NCBI RefSeq assembly: GCF_965230735.1
Contig: NZ_OZ246016.1
Location: forward strand, 1-64,000
From: Motiliproteus sp965230735
GTDB lineage: Bacteria > Pseudomonadota > Gammaproteobacteria > Pseudomonadales > Balneatricaceae
Reading direction: 5' to 3'
DNA: 64,000 nt
Under the pieces are notes generated by a model. It had not been told where the DNA came from and ran no database searches. It was given only the letters and a program-made list of their open reading frames with translations. Each line of letters opens with the position of its first letter. The first letter of the stretch is position 1. The position numbers were made by a program, and so were the translations under genes. This document shows, piece by piece, positions 1-9,114 of this stretch.

Positions 1-690
1 CAGACCCGCGATATCTGCGCCAAGATCAACAGCGGTGAACTGAAACGATCACAGCTGATGGAGTATCTGGATTCGACCCTGCACGCCTGCGAGCTGATGC
101 TCAGCGGCACCCGCAAGGCGGAGCGCCTGGTGGGTGAATTCAAACAGGTGGCGACCGACCAATCGGGCGAACAACGACGCCTGTTCGATCTTCAGACGGT
201 TATTTCATCGCTGCTGGCGCTGTTTCTGCCGACGCTGCGAAAACGCGATGTCGAACTGTCACTGTCACTGGAGCCGGGTATCGAAATGGACAGTTATCCC
301 GGACTGCTGGAACAGGTGGTCAACAACCTGATCAACAACGCCATGCTGCACGGTTTTGACCGTAAGACCGGCCGCATACTGATCAGTAGTGCGCAGGCCG
401 GTGATGCGGTTCGTCTCGAGGTTGCCGACGACGGCAAAGGCATTGCCGATGAAGAGATCGAGATGATCTTCAACCCCTTTTACACCACCAAGCTCGGCAG
501 CGGTGGCTCAGGGCTGGGGCTGAATATCGTCTACAACATCGTTACCGGCCCCCTGGGCGGCGAGATCGAGGTGCTGAGCCAACCCGGCGAAGGCACCCGA
601 ATCCAGCTGTTGATTCCCAGATCCGCGCCACTGCTCGACACCGAAACCGCTCAACCGCCACTGCAGATCCAACCCCAGCATGACACCTGA
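1..690 (+). CDS. Sensor histidine kinase, C-terminal part only
   Basis: The reading frame is open from the first base, so the gene starts outside the window; 229 residues are visible. They form the ATP-binding half of a histidine kinase: N box (EQVVNNLINNAMLHG), G1 box (DDGKGIA), F box (FNPFYTTK) and G2 box (GSGLGLNIVY), followed by a short proline- and glutamine-rich tail. The helix before the ATPase domain (KAERLVGEFKQVA) looks like the second dimerisation helix. The phospho-accepting histidine and any sensor domain lie upstream and cannot be seen. The signal it senses and its partner regulator are unknown. It is convergent with the chemoreceptor gene; a GC-rich dyad (694-698 with 709-713) sits between the two stop codons. 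Confidence 0.9.
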   Translation, partial: QTRDICAKINSGELKRSQLMEYLDSTLHACELMLSGTRKAERLVGEFKQVATDQSGEQRRLFDLQTVISSLLALFLPTLRKRDVELSLSLEPGIEMDSYPGLLEQVVNNLINNAMLHGFDRKTGRILISSAQAGDAVRLEVADDGKGIADEEIEMIFNPFYTTKLGSGGSGLGLNIVYNIVTGPLGGEIEVLSQPGEGTRIQLLIPRSAPLLDTETAQPPLQIQPQHDT

Positions 691-714
691 TCCGGGCCGA
701 GCTCGGTTGGCCCC

Positions 715-2649
715 TCAGACCTTGAATTGTCCCAGGGTGCCCTTCAGGGAGCTGGCAAGTCCAGCCAGGGCATCGGAAGCCCGTGAATTCTGCTGCATCA
801 ATCCGGCCGACAGTTCGGCCTCGTTGCTGATCTGTTCAACATTCTCGTTAACGGTGGCGGACACCTGCGCCTGCTGCTCGGCCATCGCCGCGATATCGTT
901 GGTCAGGTCGTACAGCCCACCCACCGAATCGGAAACGCTCTGCATCTGCTCGTCGGAGCCGGCGATCCCTTCGATACTGGTCTGGGCATAACCGCACACC
1001 TGTTCGATCACCTCGACCGCACCACCGACCTCGCCCTGCAGGCGGTCGATCTGACGCTGGATATCCTCGGTCGATTGCTGGGTCTTGCCGGCCAACGCAC
1101 GAACTTCGTCGGCGACCACCGCAAAACCACGACCCGATTCACCCGCCCGGGCTGCCTCAATGGCGGCATTCAGCGCCAACAGGTTGGTCTGTTCGGCGAT
1201 GCTCTTGATCACATCCAGCACCACCTCGATCTGCTGACTCTGACCGGCCACGCCATTGACCACCTCGGAGGCGGTCTGGACCTGGGCCACCAGGGTCTCG
1301 ATATCCGTCTTGACCCGCGCCGAGATGCCGCTGGCTTCACCGCTGGCCTGACGAATCCGGTCCACATGGACCAGATTATCCTGGATTCGCTCTGCCACCT
1401 GCTGCACCGTGCCGGCCATTTCGGCCATCGCCTGCGAAACCTGGCTCAGCTGCTGATTCTGACGCTCCACCGACTGACTGGCCTGCTCGGTCACTCCGTG
1501 CATCTGGTCAATATGCTCACTGGTTTCATCCGCCGCCAGGTTGGCCTCGGTCACCAGCTGCTGGGTTTTCTCGATAAACCGATTAACCGCCCGCCCCATA
1601 TCACCGATCTCATCGCGGCCGTTGTCGTCGATGCGCTGGGTCAGATCACCTTCGCCTTCGGCCAGGTCATCAAGCGCCCGGGTCAGCGTATCGATCTTGC
1701 GTAGCACCCGGGTCGCCAGAATCAACATCAGGGCGACCACCAGCAGCACCCCGGAGATCAACAGCAACAGGGACACTTTGGATTCCAACGCCACCGCCGC
1801 GGCATCGATCGCTTTACGGGTATCCTTGCCGGTGGCCCGGTTCTGGGCTTCGGCCTGCTGCAGCGACTGCTGCAGACTCTGCTGAGCCTGCTGCGCCTCG
1901 GTCAGAATGCTGCTTTGAGACTGTTCACGAATGTTGCGGGTCAGCGCGCCGAAACGTTCCTGGAGCGCAGCGGACGCCTCGATCGCTTTCTTGTCGGAAA
2001 CCGCCAGGATGAAGCGCCCGATCACCGCACCTTTGGGGTTGATCTCCTGATCGATCAGGTAAAGCTCCGGGTCTTTGGAAGCGGCGTCGATCACCTTATC
2101 CATCGAGCGCTTACCCTGCCCGGTCGCCAGCAGGGTCTTCACTTTGTCATCGGCCCGGTCCAGGTAGCGGGTCAACGGCTTACCTTCGGCATCCTGGTAG
2201 ATCGCAAACACAACCTGCGGATTGCGTTGCAGGTCACGCACCAGACGGGTCAAGGTCGGGCTGTCGCCATCCCAGATCGCCTCCGGGGACACCAACGCCA
2301 TCAATTCGGCCATGGCATGGGCGCTCTGATGACTCGATGCCACCAGTTCGTCGCTGACCCGAGCCTGCTCCTGGGCCAGCTCCTCGGTCAACGAACGATC
2401 CAATACCGATCCCACCTGATCGGCCAGCTGGGTCATGGTCTGCTGGACCCCTTCGCTACTCTGGGCCAGGCGCGCAGCCAGCTCCTGGCCGCCGCCATCC
2501 AGGGTCGTCACCACATCATCGACCAGCCCGGATACGCTCTGTTGGGTGACCCAAAGGGTCGTTGTTGCCTGCACTACGCTGATGACCACCACCGAGATCA
2601 AAACCGGTAGCAACAAACGGCTGGTAAAACCTTTGAGGAGATTGTTCAT
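715..2649 (-). CDS. Methyl-accepting chemotaxis protein
   Basis: A 644-residue chemoreceptor that should pass ligand binding in the periplasm to the CheA-CheW array. It has an N-terminal membrane helix (about residues 12-28), a periplasmic sensor region of about 260 residues, a second membrane helix (about 292-314), a HAMP domain (about 315-370) and a long coiled-coil signalling domain. The hairpin tip carries the classic signature EQTNLLALNAAIEAARAGE followed by GRGFAVVADEVRALA. The sensor domain is long and glutamine-rich near the membrane, and I do not recognise its ligand family. The protein ends in LGQFKV with no CheR-binding pentapeptide. The ATG at 2649 has only a weak ribosome site. 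The gene is monocistronic and convergent with the partial kinase. Confidence 0.93.
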   Translation of the reverse strand: MNNLLKGFTSRLLLPVLISVVVISVVQATTTLWVTQQSVSGLVDDVVTTLDGGGQELAARLAQSSEGVQQTMTQLADQVGSVLDRSLTEELAQEQARVSDELVASSHQSAHAMAELMALVSPEAIWDGDSPTLTRLVRDLQRNPQVVFAIYQDAEGKPLTRYLDRADDKVKTLLATGQGKRSMDKVIDAASKDPELYLIDQEINPKGAVIGRFILAVSDKKAIEASAALQERFGALTRNIREQSQSSILTEAQQAQQSLQQSLQQAEAQNRATGKDTRKAIDAAAVALESKVSLLLLISGVLLVVALMLILATRVLRKIDTLTRALDDLAEGEGDLTQRIDDNGRDEIGDMGRAVNRFIEKTQQLVTEANLAADETSEHIDQMHGVTEQASQSVERQNQQLSQVSQAMAEMAGTVQQVAERIQDNLVHVDRIRQASGEASGISARVKTDIETLVAQVQTASEVVNGVAGQSQQIEVVLDVIKSIAEQTNLLALNAAIEAARAGESGRGFAVVADEVRALAGKTQQSTEDIQRQIDRLQGEVGGAVEVIEQVCGYAQTSIEGIAGSDEQMQSVSDSVGGLYDLTNDIAAMAEQQAQVSATVNENVEQISNEAELSAGLMQQNSRASDALAGLASSLKGTLGQFKV

Positions 2650-2999
2650 TTTTCACACATCTTTCATAATAATTATTCTTTGGTCCAAGGACGGCAGCTG
2701 GACCGGACAAAATAACGCTCATACCTGCAAAAATTAACAACAGAGCGTAAAGATTTTTAAACAATTGATGCTTGCTTGCGCTGTATCAATCAAATCCAGA
2801 AGACCAGGCATGGATCGACAACCAAACAGTCCCCACAAAGTCTCCAACCCTCTAATCCGCCCATTTGGGCGGGCCGGCTGTCAGCCACGAGCACTCCTGC
2901 TTCGACGACACTCCGCCCCATCCCAACCCCAGCAACCAAAGCCGGCGCTCGATAATCATCACACCCTAACCATGCACTCACTTTAGGATAGTAGGACCC
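2650..2999. other. Intergenic region between divergent mcp and pap
   Basis: These 350 bases hold no convincing gene. The part next to the chemoreceptor is AT-rich and probably carries its promoter. A short perfect dyad (CCGCCC at 2857-2862, GGGCGG at 2867-2872, loop ATTT) lies in the leader of the downstream phosphotransferase gene. It has no T-run, so it does not look like a normal terminator. Confidence 0.5.
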
Positions 3000-4562
3000 A
3001 TGTTTGAGACAGCGGAACTCGGTCGAACTCTGGCCAGCGAGGAGTACAAGAAGATCGTGCCGGAACTTCGGCAGGAGCTGCTGGAGGTCCAACGCCAATT
3101 GCTGAACAACGGCAGCTTTCAGGTCATCCTGATCTTTGCCGGCGTTGATGGCGCCGGTAAAAGCGAGATCGTCAATCTGCTCAACAGCTGGATGGATCCA
3201 CGCTGGCTGGTCACCCATGCCTACGGTCCGCCCTCGGACGAAGAGAGCGAGCGTCCCGAATACTGGCGCTACTGGCGAGACCTGCCCCCCAAGGGCCAGA
3301 TCGGACTGCTGCTGAGCACCTGGTACTCGCGCCCGATCCTCGACTACGTCTACGGCGAGCACAACCTGGCCAACTTCGACAAACGCTTGGACCGCATCAC
3401 CGGAATGGAAAAAGGCCTGGCCGATAACGGCGCGCTGATTCTCAAGTTTTGGCTGCACCTGGATAAAGCCTCCCAGCAGCAGCGGTTTCAATCTCTGGAG
3501 CAAGACCCTCTCAATGCCTGGCGGGTGACCGAAGAGGACTGGAAGCACTGGGAGCTCTACGATGGCTTTATGGGCGCCGCCGAGCACTGCATCCGCAAAA
3601 CCAGCACCGGCGAAGCCCCCTGGCATATTGTTGAAGGAGGCGATCTGAAATACAGCGCGGTCACCGTTGCCAGGACGCTCTGCGACAGCATCCGTCTTCA
3701 GTTAGAGCGGATAAAGCACGAAGCCGAGCTCGCCGCGGTTGCGAAGTCCCGTTTACAACCGCAGCCGCAGGACAGCGAGACCGCAACCGACCAAGATCGA
3801 GGTCGCGAGGTAGTTCGCCCGTCCGTGCCGACGGTGCTTTCCAATCTGGATAACGATCTCAGGCTCAGCAAAGAAGAGTATCAGCAGCAACTCAGCACAC
3901 TACAGGGGGAGATCAACCAGCTGCAGCATCAAGCCCACGAGAGCAACATCTCGACCCTGCTGGTTTTTGAAGGCGCCGATGCCGCCGGTAAAGGCGGTGC
4001 GATCCGACGGGTTATCAGCGCGCTCGATGCCAAACATTACAAGGTTGTCCCCATCGCCGCCCCCACCGACGAGGAGCGGGCCCAACCCTACCTCTGGCGC
4101 TTCTGGCGCCACCTGCCACGGGCCGGTCGTCTGACCATCTTTGATCGCAGCTGGTATGGTCGGGTACTGGTAGAGCGGGTGGAAGGTTTTGCCACGGAGC
4201 AGGAGTGGCGGCGAGCTTACCGCGAGATTAACGACTTCGAAGAGCAGTTGGCCGAGCACGATATTCTGGTGATCAAGTACTGGCTCCATATCACCCCCGA
4301 AGAACAGCTGGACCGCTTCGACGCCCGGGCCGCAACCCCTTACAAGCAGTGGAAGCTGACCGAGGAGGACTGGCGCAACCGCGAGAAATGGGCCGACTAT
4401 GAGCTGGCCGTCAACGACATGGTCGAGCGCACCAGCACCTCGTTGGCCCCCTGGACCCTGGTCGAGGCCAACGACAAACGCTTTGCCCGGGTGAAGGTAC
4501 TTCAAACCCTAAGGGATCGATTGCAGCAGAAGCTGTCCAAGACGATTCATTCCGACCCCTGA
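3000..4562 (+). CDS. pap: Polyphosphate:AMP phosphotransferase (two-domain PPK2)
   Basis: A 520-residue tandem PPK2 protein. The family transfers phosphate from polyphosphate to AMP to give ADP, linking stored polyphosphate to adenylate energy charge in the cytoplasm. The first PPK2 domain (about residues 10-240) has Walker A GVDGAGKSE and a lid-like PEYWRYWRDLPPKG. The second (about 285-510) has GADAAGKGG, PYLWRFWRHLP, FDRSWYGRVLVERVEGF and TEEDWRNREKW. The second domain is the better conserved and in this architecture is the catalytic one; the first lacks the FDRSWY sequence (it reads LSTWYSRPI) and is probably structural. The start MFETAELG matches the Pseudomonas protein as I remember it. 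The ATG follows a GTAGGACCC ribosome site. A charged linker (about 245-275) joins the domains. Confidence 0.93.
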   Translation: MFETAELGRTLASEEYKKIVPELRQELLEVQRQLLNNGSFQVILIFAGVDGAGKSEIVNLLNSWMDPRWLVTHAYGPPSDEESERPEYWRYWRDLPPKGQIGLLLSTWYSRPILDYVYGEHNLANFDKRLDRITGMEKGLADNGALILKFWLHLDKASQQQRFQSLEQDPLNAWRVTEEDWKHWELYDGFMGAAEHCIRKTSTGEAPWHIVEGGDLKYSAVTVARTLCDSIRLQLERIKHEAELAAVAKSRLQPQPQDSETATDQDRGREVVRPSVPTVLSNLDNDLRLSKEEYQQQLSTLQGEINQLQHQAHESNISTLLVFEGADAAGKGGAIRRVISALDAKHYKVVPIAAPTDEERAQPYLWRFWRHLPRAGRLTIFDRSWYGRVLVERVEGFATEQEWRRAYREINDFEEQLAEHDILVIKYWLHITPEEQLDRFDARAATPYKQWKLTEEDWRNREKWADYELAVNDMVERTSTSLAPWTLVEANDKRFARVKVLQTLRDRLQQKLSKTIHSDP

Positions 4563-4675
4563 CCGGCTCTGAGCCTGCCGCCGAAGAGGCTCTCTACTAC
4601 GCTTAGATTACAAACGAGGTCGCGCTACACTATAGTGCCCGGCATCGCTCACCCGATTGAACGGAGATCTTCGGC

Positions 4676-5494
4676 ATGACCCAACCGCGCAGTGAAACAA
4701 CTCCGCTACTGACCCTGAACGACCCGCCCCCCTACAGCCTGTTGAACCCCAGCTCCGATACCCCGCTACTCCTTATCTGCGACCACGCTTCTAATTTTGT
4801 TCCAGCCCGGCTGCAGCATCTGGGCTTGTCTGCTGCTCAGATGGAGGAGCATATCGCCTGGGATCGAGGCGCAGCCGATGTCGTCCAGCTGATGTCCGAC
4901 CGGCTCGGTTGCCGGGCGATGCTGGCCAATTACTCCCGCCTGCTGATCGACGTCAACCGCGATCCGAACCAGGACGAGCCCGACCTGATACCGGAAATGA
5001 GCGACGGGCAGCTGATCCCCGATAACCAGCACTTGTCGCCGGAGCAACGACGTGAACGCAAATTGCGGATCTCGCAACCTTACCATCAGGAGATTGAGCG
5101 CCAGCTCGACGCGCTGACCGCCTACACCCCGGCGCCGATGCTGTTTTCGATCCACACCTTTACCCCGGCGATGCAAGCCTGCGGTAAACCGAGACCCTGG
5201 CACGCCGGAATGCTGTGGAATCGAGACCCCCGGATCGCCAAACCCCTGATGGCGTTTTTACGCCGTCACGAGCATCTACTGATCGGCGATAACGAGCCCT
5301 ACTCCGGGCGCGAATTCGCCTACAGCATCAACCGCCACGGCCATGAACGCGGCTTCCCCAACTGTGCCATCGAGATCCGTCAGGATCTGTTGCAGAGCCA
5401 TGAGGACTGCCTCTGGTGGGCCGAAGCACTGGCCGACGGACTCAGCGAAGTTCTGGAACAGCCATCCCTTCATCGGGTACAGTTTTTTGATTAG
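4676..5494 (+). CDS. N-formylglutamate amidohydrolase family protein
   Basis: A 272-residue cytosolic metal-dependent hydrolase of the N-formylglutamate amidohydrolase (HutG-like) family. Characteristic pieces are LLLICDHASNFVP (a probable metal ligand in DHAS), AWDRGAADV, ANYSRLLIDVNRDP and SIHTFTP. No histidine-utilisation genes lie nearby, so formylglutamate from histidine breakdown may not be its substrate. The next gene encodes a YbdK-type glutamate-cysteine ligase-like enzyme in the same direction about 100 bases downstream, which suggests amino acid or peptide-amide chemistry; that is inference. The start is supported by GGAGA eight bases before the ATG. Confidence 0.85.
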   Translation: MTQPRSETTPLLTLNDPPPYSLLNPSSDTPLLLICDHASNFVPARLQHLGLSAAQMEEHIAWDRGAADVVQLMSDRLGCRAMLANYSRLLIDVNRDPNQDEPDLIPEMSDGQLIPDNQHLSPEQRRERKLRISQPYHQEIERQLDALTAYTPAPMLFSIHTFTPAMQACGKPRPWHAGMLWNRDPRIAKPLMAFLRRHEHLLIGDNEPYSGREFAYSINRHGHERGFPNCAIEIRQDLLQSHEDCLWWAEALADGLSEVLEQPSLHRVQFFD

Positions 5495-5593
5495 ACCATC
5501 ACCAAATCAGCCCTAGATTTCCGGACGCTGATCCGGACAGATCCGCAGAAGCGCGGTACGGCCTCTGCTCAACCGGCAACGGGAGAACCGTTT

Positions 5594-6736
5594 ATGAGCG
5601 CCAAGTCAGCCAGCCAAGCATTTACGCTGGGTATCGAAGAGGAGTATCTGCTGGTCGATCGACAGACCCGCCAACTGGCCTCCGATCCACCCGAGCAGTT
5701 GTTCCGTGCCTGTGCCAAAGCGCTTCCGAAGATGGTCACCCACGAATTTCTCCGGGCTCAGATCGAGATCGGTACCAAGGTCTGTACCGATATCGCAGAA
5801 GCCCGGGAAGAGCTGATCCGGCTGCGTCAGTGTGTCGCGGACATTGCCGATCGTTTCGGGCTGGCGATTATCGCCGCCTCCAGTCACCCGAGCGCCTACT
5901 GGACCGACCAGCAGCATACCCGGCTCGATCGCTACGACCTGCTGGCCGAAGATCTGGGGGCGGTGGTGCGCCGTCTGCTGACCTGCGGTATGCACGTCCA
6001 TGTCGGCATTCCCGACAACGATCAGCGTATCGATCTGATGAACCAGTGCGTCTATTTTTTGCCCCATCTGCTGGCCCTGAGCACCTCTTCGCCGTTCTGG
6101 GGCGGCGATAATACCGGACTCAAGTCCTACCGCCTGTCGGTGTTCAACGAGCTCCCCCGCACCGGACTGCCGGACCGATTCAACTCCTGGTCGGATTACC
6201 AACGACACGTCAACGTCCTGGTTGAGGCGGGACTGATCAAAGACGCCTCGATGCTGTGGTGGGATATTCGCCCCTCGTGCCGCTTCCCCACGTTGGAGAT
6301 GCGGGTAACGGATGTCTGTACCCGGCTCGAGGATGCGCTCTGTATCGCCGCCCTCTACTTGGCCACCTTGAAAATGCTCGACAATCTGCGCCAGAACAAC
6401 CAGCGTTGGCGGGAGTATGCCCCGATGCTGATTCAGGAAAACCGCTGGCGGGCTCAGCGTTACGGGATCGACAGCGGTCTGATCGACTTCCGGCTCGAGA
6501 CCAAGGTGGAGTTTGCCGAACTGGTGGAGCAGTGGATCGATCTGGTCGGTGAAGCGGCCGATGAATTGGGTTGCCCGAATGAGATCCGCCACGCCCGTGA
6601 CATCATCCAACAAGGCACCAGCGCGCACCGTCAGACCCAGACCTACCAGCAAGCCCGCTCGCAGGGAGCCGACCATCAGCAAGCGCTGGAAGCCGTCATC
6701 GACGGCCTGATCGAAGAGACGCTCAGCTTCCGGTAG
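5594..6736 (+). CDS. YbdK-family carboxylate-amine ligase (GCS2-like)
   Basis: A 380-residue member of the glutamate-cysteine ligase family 2. The N-terminus shows the family's metal/ATP-binding signature GIEEEYLLVD (about residues 12-21). Further conserved pieces are FLRAQIEIGT, GMHVHVGIPD, WWDIRPSCRFPTLEMRVTDVCT and a C-terminal AHRQTQTYQQA. Characterised members show weak ATP-dependent ligation of glutamate to cysteine, but the real substrate is generally unknown. Full length for the family. It follows the formylglutamate hydrolase-like gene and may be co-transcribed with it. Confidence 0.88.
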   Translation: MSAKSASQAFTLGIEEEYLLVDRQTRQLASDPPEQLFRACAKALPKMVTHEFLRAQIEIGTKVCTDIAEAREELIRLRQCVADIADRFGLAIIAASSHPSAYWTDQQHTRLDRYDLLAEDLGAVVRRLLTCGMHVHVGIPDNDQRIDLMNQCVYFLPHLLALSTSSPFWGGDNTGLKSYRLSVFNELPRTGLPDRFNSWSDYQRHVNVLVEAGLIKDASMLWWDIRPSCRFPTLEMRVTDVCTRLEDALCIAALYLATLKMLDNLRQNNQRWREYAPMLIQENRWRAQRYGIDSGLIDFRLETKVEFAELVEQWIDLVGEAADELGCPNEIRHARDIIQQGTSAHRQTQTYQQARSQGADHQQALEAVIDGLIEETLSFR

Positions 6737-6997
6737 TCCACACCAAGACAAACTTTTGCGTTGCAACATTGCTACGCTGAATCGCCGTGGCTGTAAAATA
6801 GTTGTAAAAGAAAAAATACCTTTAGAAACAAAGAAATAACATCCAGCACAGCTTTCCCCTCCGAACCCACGAGGCGATGCGCAATCTGCGTAGGATCTAA
6901 TATTACTGATAGCTGAATCCGGTGGGGTTCCACCTGAACAGGACGCTAATTTTTATCCCAGCGCAGCCCCTCAGAGCATCGACGGAAGGTACGTGAC

Positions 6998-8920
6998 ATG
7001 AGTATATTCGCGAATTACAAAACCCGTTATGAAGCCACCCAGCATGAGGAATTGAGTCTTCAGCAATTCCTCGAACTCTGTAAAACCGATCCCAGTGTTT
7101 ATGCCAGCGCCGCCGAACGGATGCTGCAGGCGATCGGCGAACCGGAACTGATCGACACCGCCCGTGACCCGCGGTTGTCTCGGATCTTCTCCAACAAGCT
7201 GATCAAGCGTTACCCCAACTTCGGCGAGTTCTATGGCATGGAGGAAGCGATCGAGCAGATCGTGTCCTACTTCAAGCATGCCGCTCAGGGGTTGGAGGAG
7301 AAGAAACAGATTCTCTATCTGCTCGGCCCGGTCGGCGGGGGTAAATCCTCGCTGGCAGAACGGCTCAAGGAGCTGATGCAGCACATCCCGTTCTACGCCA
7401 TCCAGGGCTCACCAATCAACGAGTCGCCGCTGGGGCTGTTCAACCCGACCGAAGACGGCGCCATTCTCGAAGAGGAATACGGTATCCCGCGCCGTTATCT
7501 CAGAGGAGCGATGTCGCCTTGGGCGGTGAAGCGACTGCACGAGTTCGGCGGCGACCTGACCCAGTTCAAGGTGGTCAAGCTGTTCCCGTCGATTCCGGAT
7601 CAGATCGCCATCGCCAAGACCGAGCCGGGCGATGAAAACAACCAGGACATCTCTTCGCTGGTGGGTAAGGTCGATATCCGGATGCTGGAAGAGTACGCCC
7701 AGCATGACCCGGACGCCTACAGCTTCTCCGGCGGTCTTTGTAAGGCCAATCAGGGCATGATGGAGTTCGTCGAGATGTTCAAGGCGCCGATCAAGGTGCT
7801 GCATCCGCTGCTGACGGCGACCCAGGAGGGTAACTACAACAGCACCGAAGGCATGGGCTCGATCCCGTTCGAAGGGATCGTGCTGGCCCACTCCAACGAA
7901 TCGGAGTGGCAGGCGTTCAAGAACAACAAGACCAACGAGGCCTTTATCGACCGGGTCTACATCGTCAAGGTGCCCTACTGCACCCGGGTCTCCGAAGAGA
8001 TCCATATCTACGAGAAGCTGCTGGAGAACAGCTCGCTAAGCAAAGCCCCCTGTGCCCCGGATACACTGAAGATGCTGGCTCAGTTCACCGTCCTTTCACG
8101 GGTGATCGAACCGGAAAACTCCAATGTGTTCTCCAAAATGCGGGTCTACGACGGTGAAAACCTGAAAGACACCGACCCCAAAGCCAAGTCGATCCAGGAG
8201 TACAAGGATAATGCCGGGGTGAACGAAGGCATGGATGGTCTGTCAACCCGTTTCGCCTTCAAGATCCTGTCGAAGGTGTTCAATTTCGACCCGTCAGAAG
8301 TCGCCGCCAACCCGGTCCATCTACTGCACGTGCTCGAAAAAGAGGTCGAGCAGCAGCAGTTCCCGCAAGAAGTCCAGGAGCGGTATGTCCGCTTTATCAA
8401 GGAATTCCTGGCACCGAAATATATCGAGTCCCTCGGCAAGGAGATCCAGACCGCGTACCTGGAATCCTATTCCGAATACGGCCAGAACATCTTCGACCGC
8501 TATGTCACCTACGCCGACTTCTGGATTCAGGATCAGGAGTATCGGGATCCGGAAACTGGTGACATTCTTGACCGTACCGCCATCAATGACGAACTGGAAA
8601 AGATCGAAAAACCGGCCGGCATCAGTAACCCGAAAGACTTCCGCCACGAGATCGTCAACTTCGTCCTGCGGGCCCGCGCCAACAACAACGGCAAGAACCC
8701 GGCTTGGCTGAGCTACGAGAAGATGCGGGCGGTGATCGAGAAGAAGATGTTCTCCAACACCGAAGACCTGTTGCCGGTGATCTCGTTCAACGCCAAGGCT
8801 TCCAGCGACGATCAGAAGAAACATGCCGAATTCGTCAAACGGATGATCGAGCGCGGCTACACCGAGAAGCAGGTTCGACTGCTGTCCGAATGGTACATCC
8901 GGGTACGAAAATCGCAGTAA
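6998..8920 (+). CDS. prkA: PrkA serine protein kinase (YeaG)
   Basis: A 640-residue PrkA/YeaG protein: an N-terminal AAA-type domain with Walker A GPVGGGKSS (about residues 109-117) and a C-terminal region related to eukaryotic kinases. Conserved stretches include FYGMEEAIEQIVSYFKHAAQG, LKELMQHIPFY, GGLCKANQGMMEFVEMFKAP, NSTEGMGSIPFEGIVLAHSNESEW and FIDRVYIVKVPYC. Homologues act in stationary-phase, nitrogen-starvation and stress responses and are nearly always linked to yeaH and spoVR, as here. The ATG at 6998 follows GGAAGG. The 261-base upstream region contains a GGTGG/CCACC hairpin (6921-6934); I could not find a sigma-54 GG-N10-GC element there, although E. coli yeaGH is known to use one. 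Confidence 0.96.
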   Translation: MSIFANYKTRYEATQHEELSLQQFLELCKTDPSVYASAAERMLQAIGEPELIDTARDPRLSRIFSNKLIKRYPNFGEFYGMEEAIEQIVSYFKHAAQGLEEKKQILYLLGPVGGGKSSLAERLKELMQHIPFYAIQGSPINESPLGLFNPTEDGAILEEEYGIPRRYLRGAMSPWAVKRLHEFGGDLTQFKVVKLFPSIPDQIAIAKTEPGDENNQDISSLVGKVDIRMLEEYAQHDPDAYSFSGGLCKANQGMMEFVEMFKAPIKVLHPLLTATQEGNYNSTEGMGSIPFEGIVLAHSNESEWQAFKNNKTNEAFIDRVYIVKVPYCTRVSEEIHIYEKLLENSSLSKAPCAPDTLKMLAQFTVLSRVIEPENSNVFSKMRVYDGENLKDTDPKAKSIQEYKDNAGVNEGMDGLSTRFAFKILSKVFNFDPSEVAANPVHLLHVLEKEVEQQQFPQEVQERYVRFIKEFLAPKYIESLGKEIQTAYLESYSEYGQNIFDRYVTYADFWIQDQEYRDPETGDILDRTAINDELEKIEKPAGISNPKDFRHEIVNFVLRARANNNGKNPAWLSYEKMRAVIEKKMFSNTEDLLPVISFNAKASSDDQKKHAEFVKRMIERGYTEKQVRLLSEWYIRVRKSQ

Positions 8921-8926
8921 CCGGCC

Positions 8927-8947
8927 TATTAACCCGGCGGGTTAATA
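8927..8947. other. Perfect inverted repeat between prkA and yeaH
   Basis: The arms TATTAACCC (8927-8935) and GGGTTAATA (8939-8947) are perfect 9-base complements around GGC, starting seven bases after the prkA stop. No T-run follows, so it is more likely an mRNA-processing or stabilising hairpin, or a protein-binding site, than a strong terminator. The remaining 160 bases to yeaH hold no gene. Confidence 0.6.
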
Positions 8948-9114
8948 AATTGATGCAGGGATGTATCAACTTTGGCCGCAGGCCAATGCGAGCCCGAAAA
9001 AATCAGCAGGTTCGCGTAGCTGCGGCAGTTTTATCGGGCGATAGAGAAATTAGGAAGGACGTCTATTTTCTCTGACAGGTTAATCGTCCGATTCATCCGC
9101 ATTGAGGGACGGGT

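Noticed and set aside
5606..6769. A 387-codon open frame antisense to the YbdK-like gene
   Set aside because: Same reason: the forward frame has clear family motifs and the reverse product looks like random low-complexity text.
6737..6997. Sigma-54 promoter before prkA, as in E. coli yeaGH
   Set aside because: No GG-N10-GC element of acceptable quality is present; TGGC at 6787 lacks the downstream GC.
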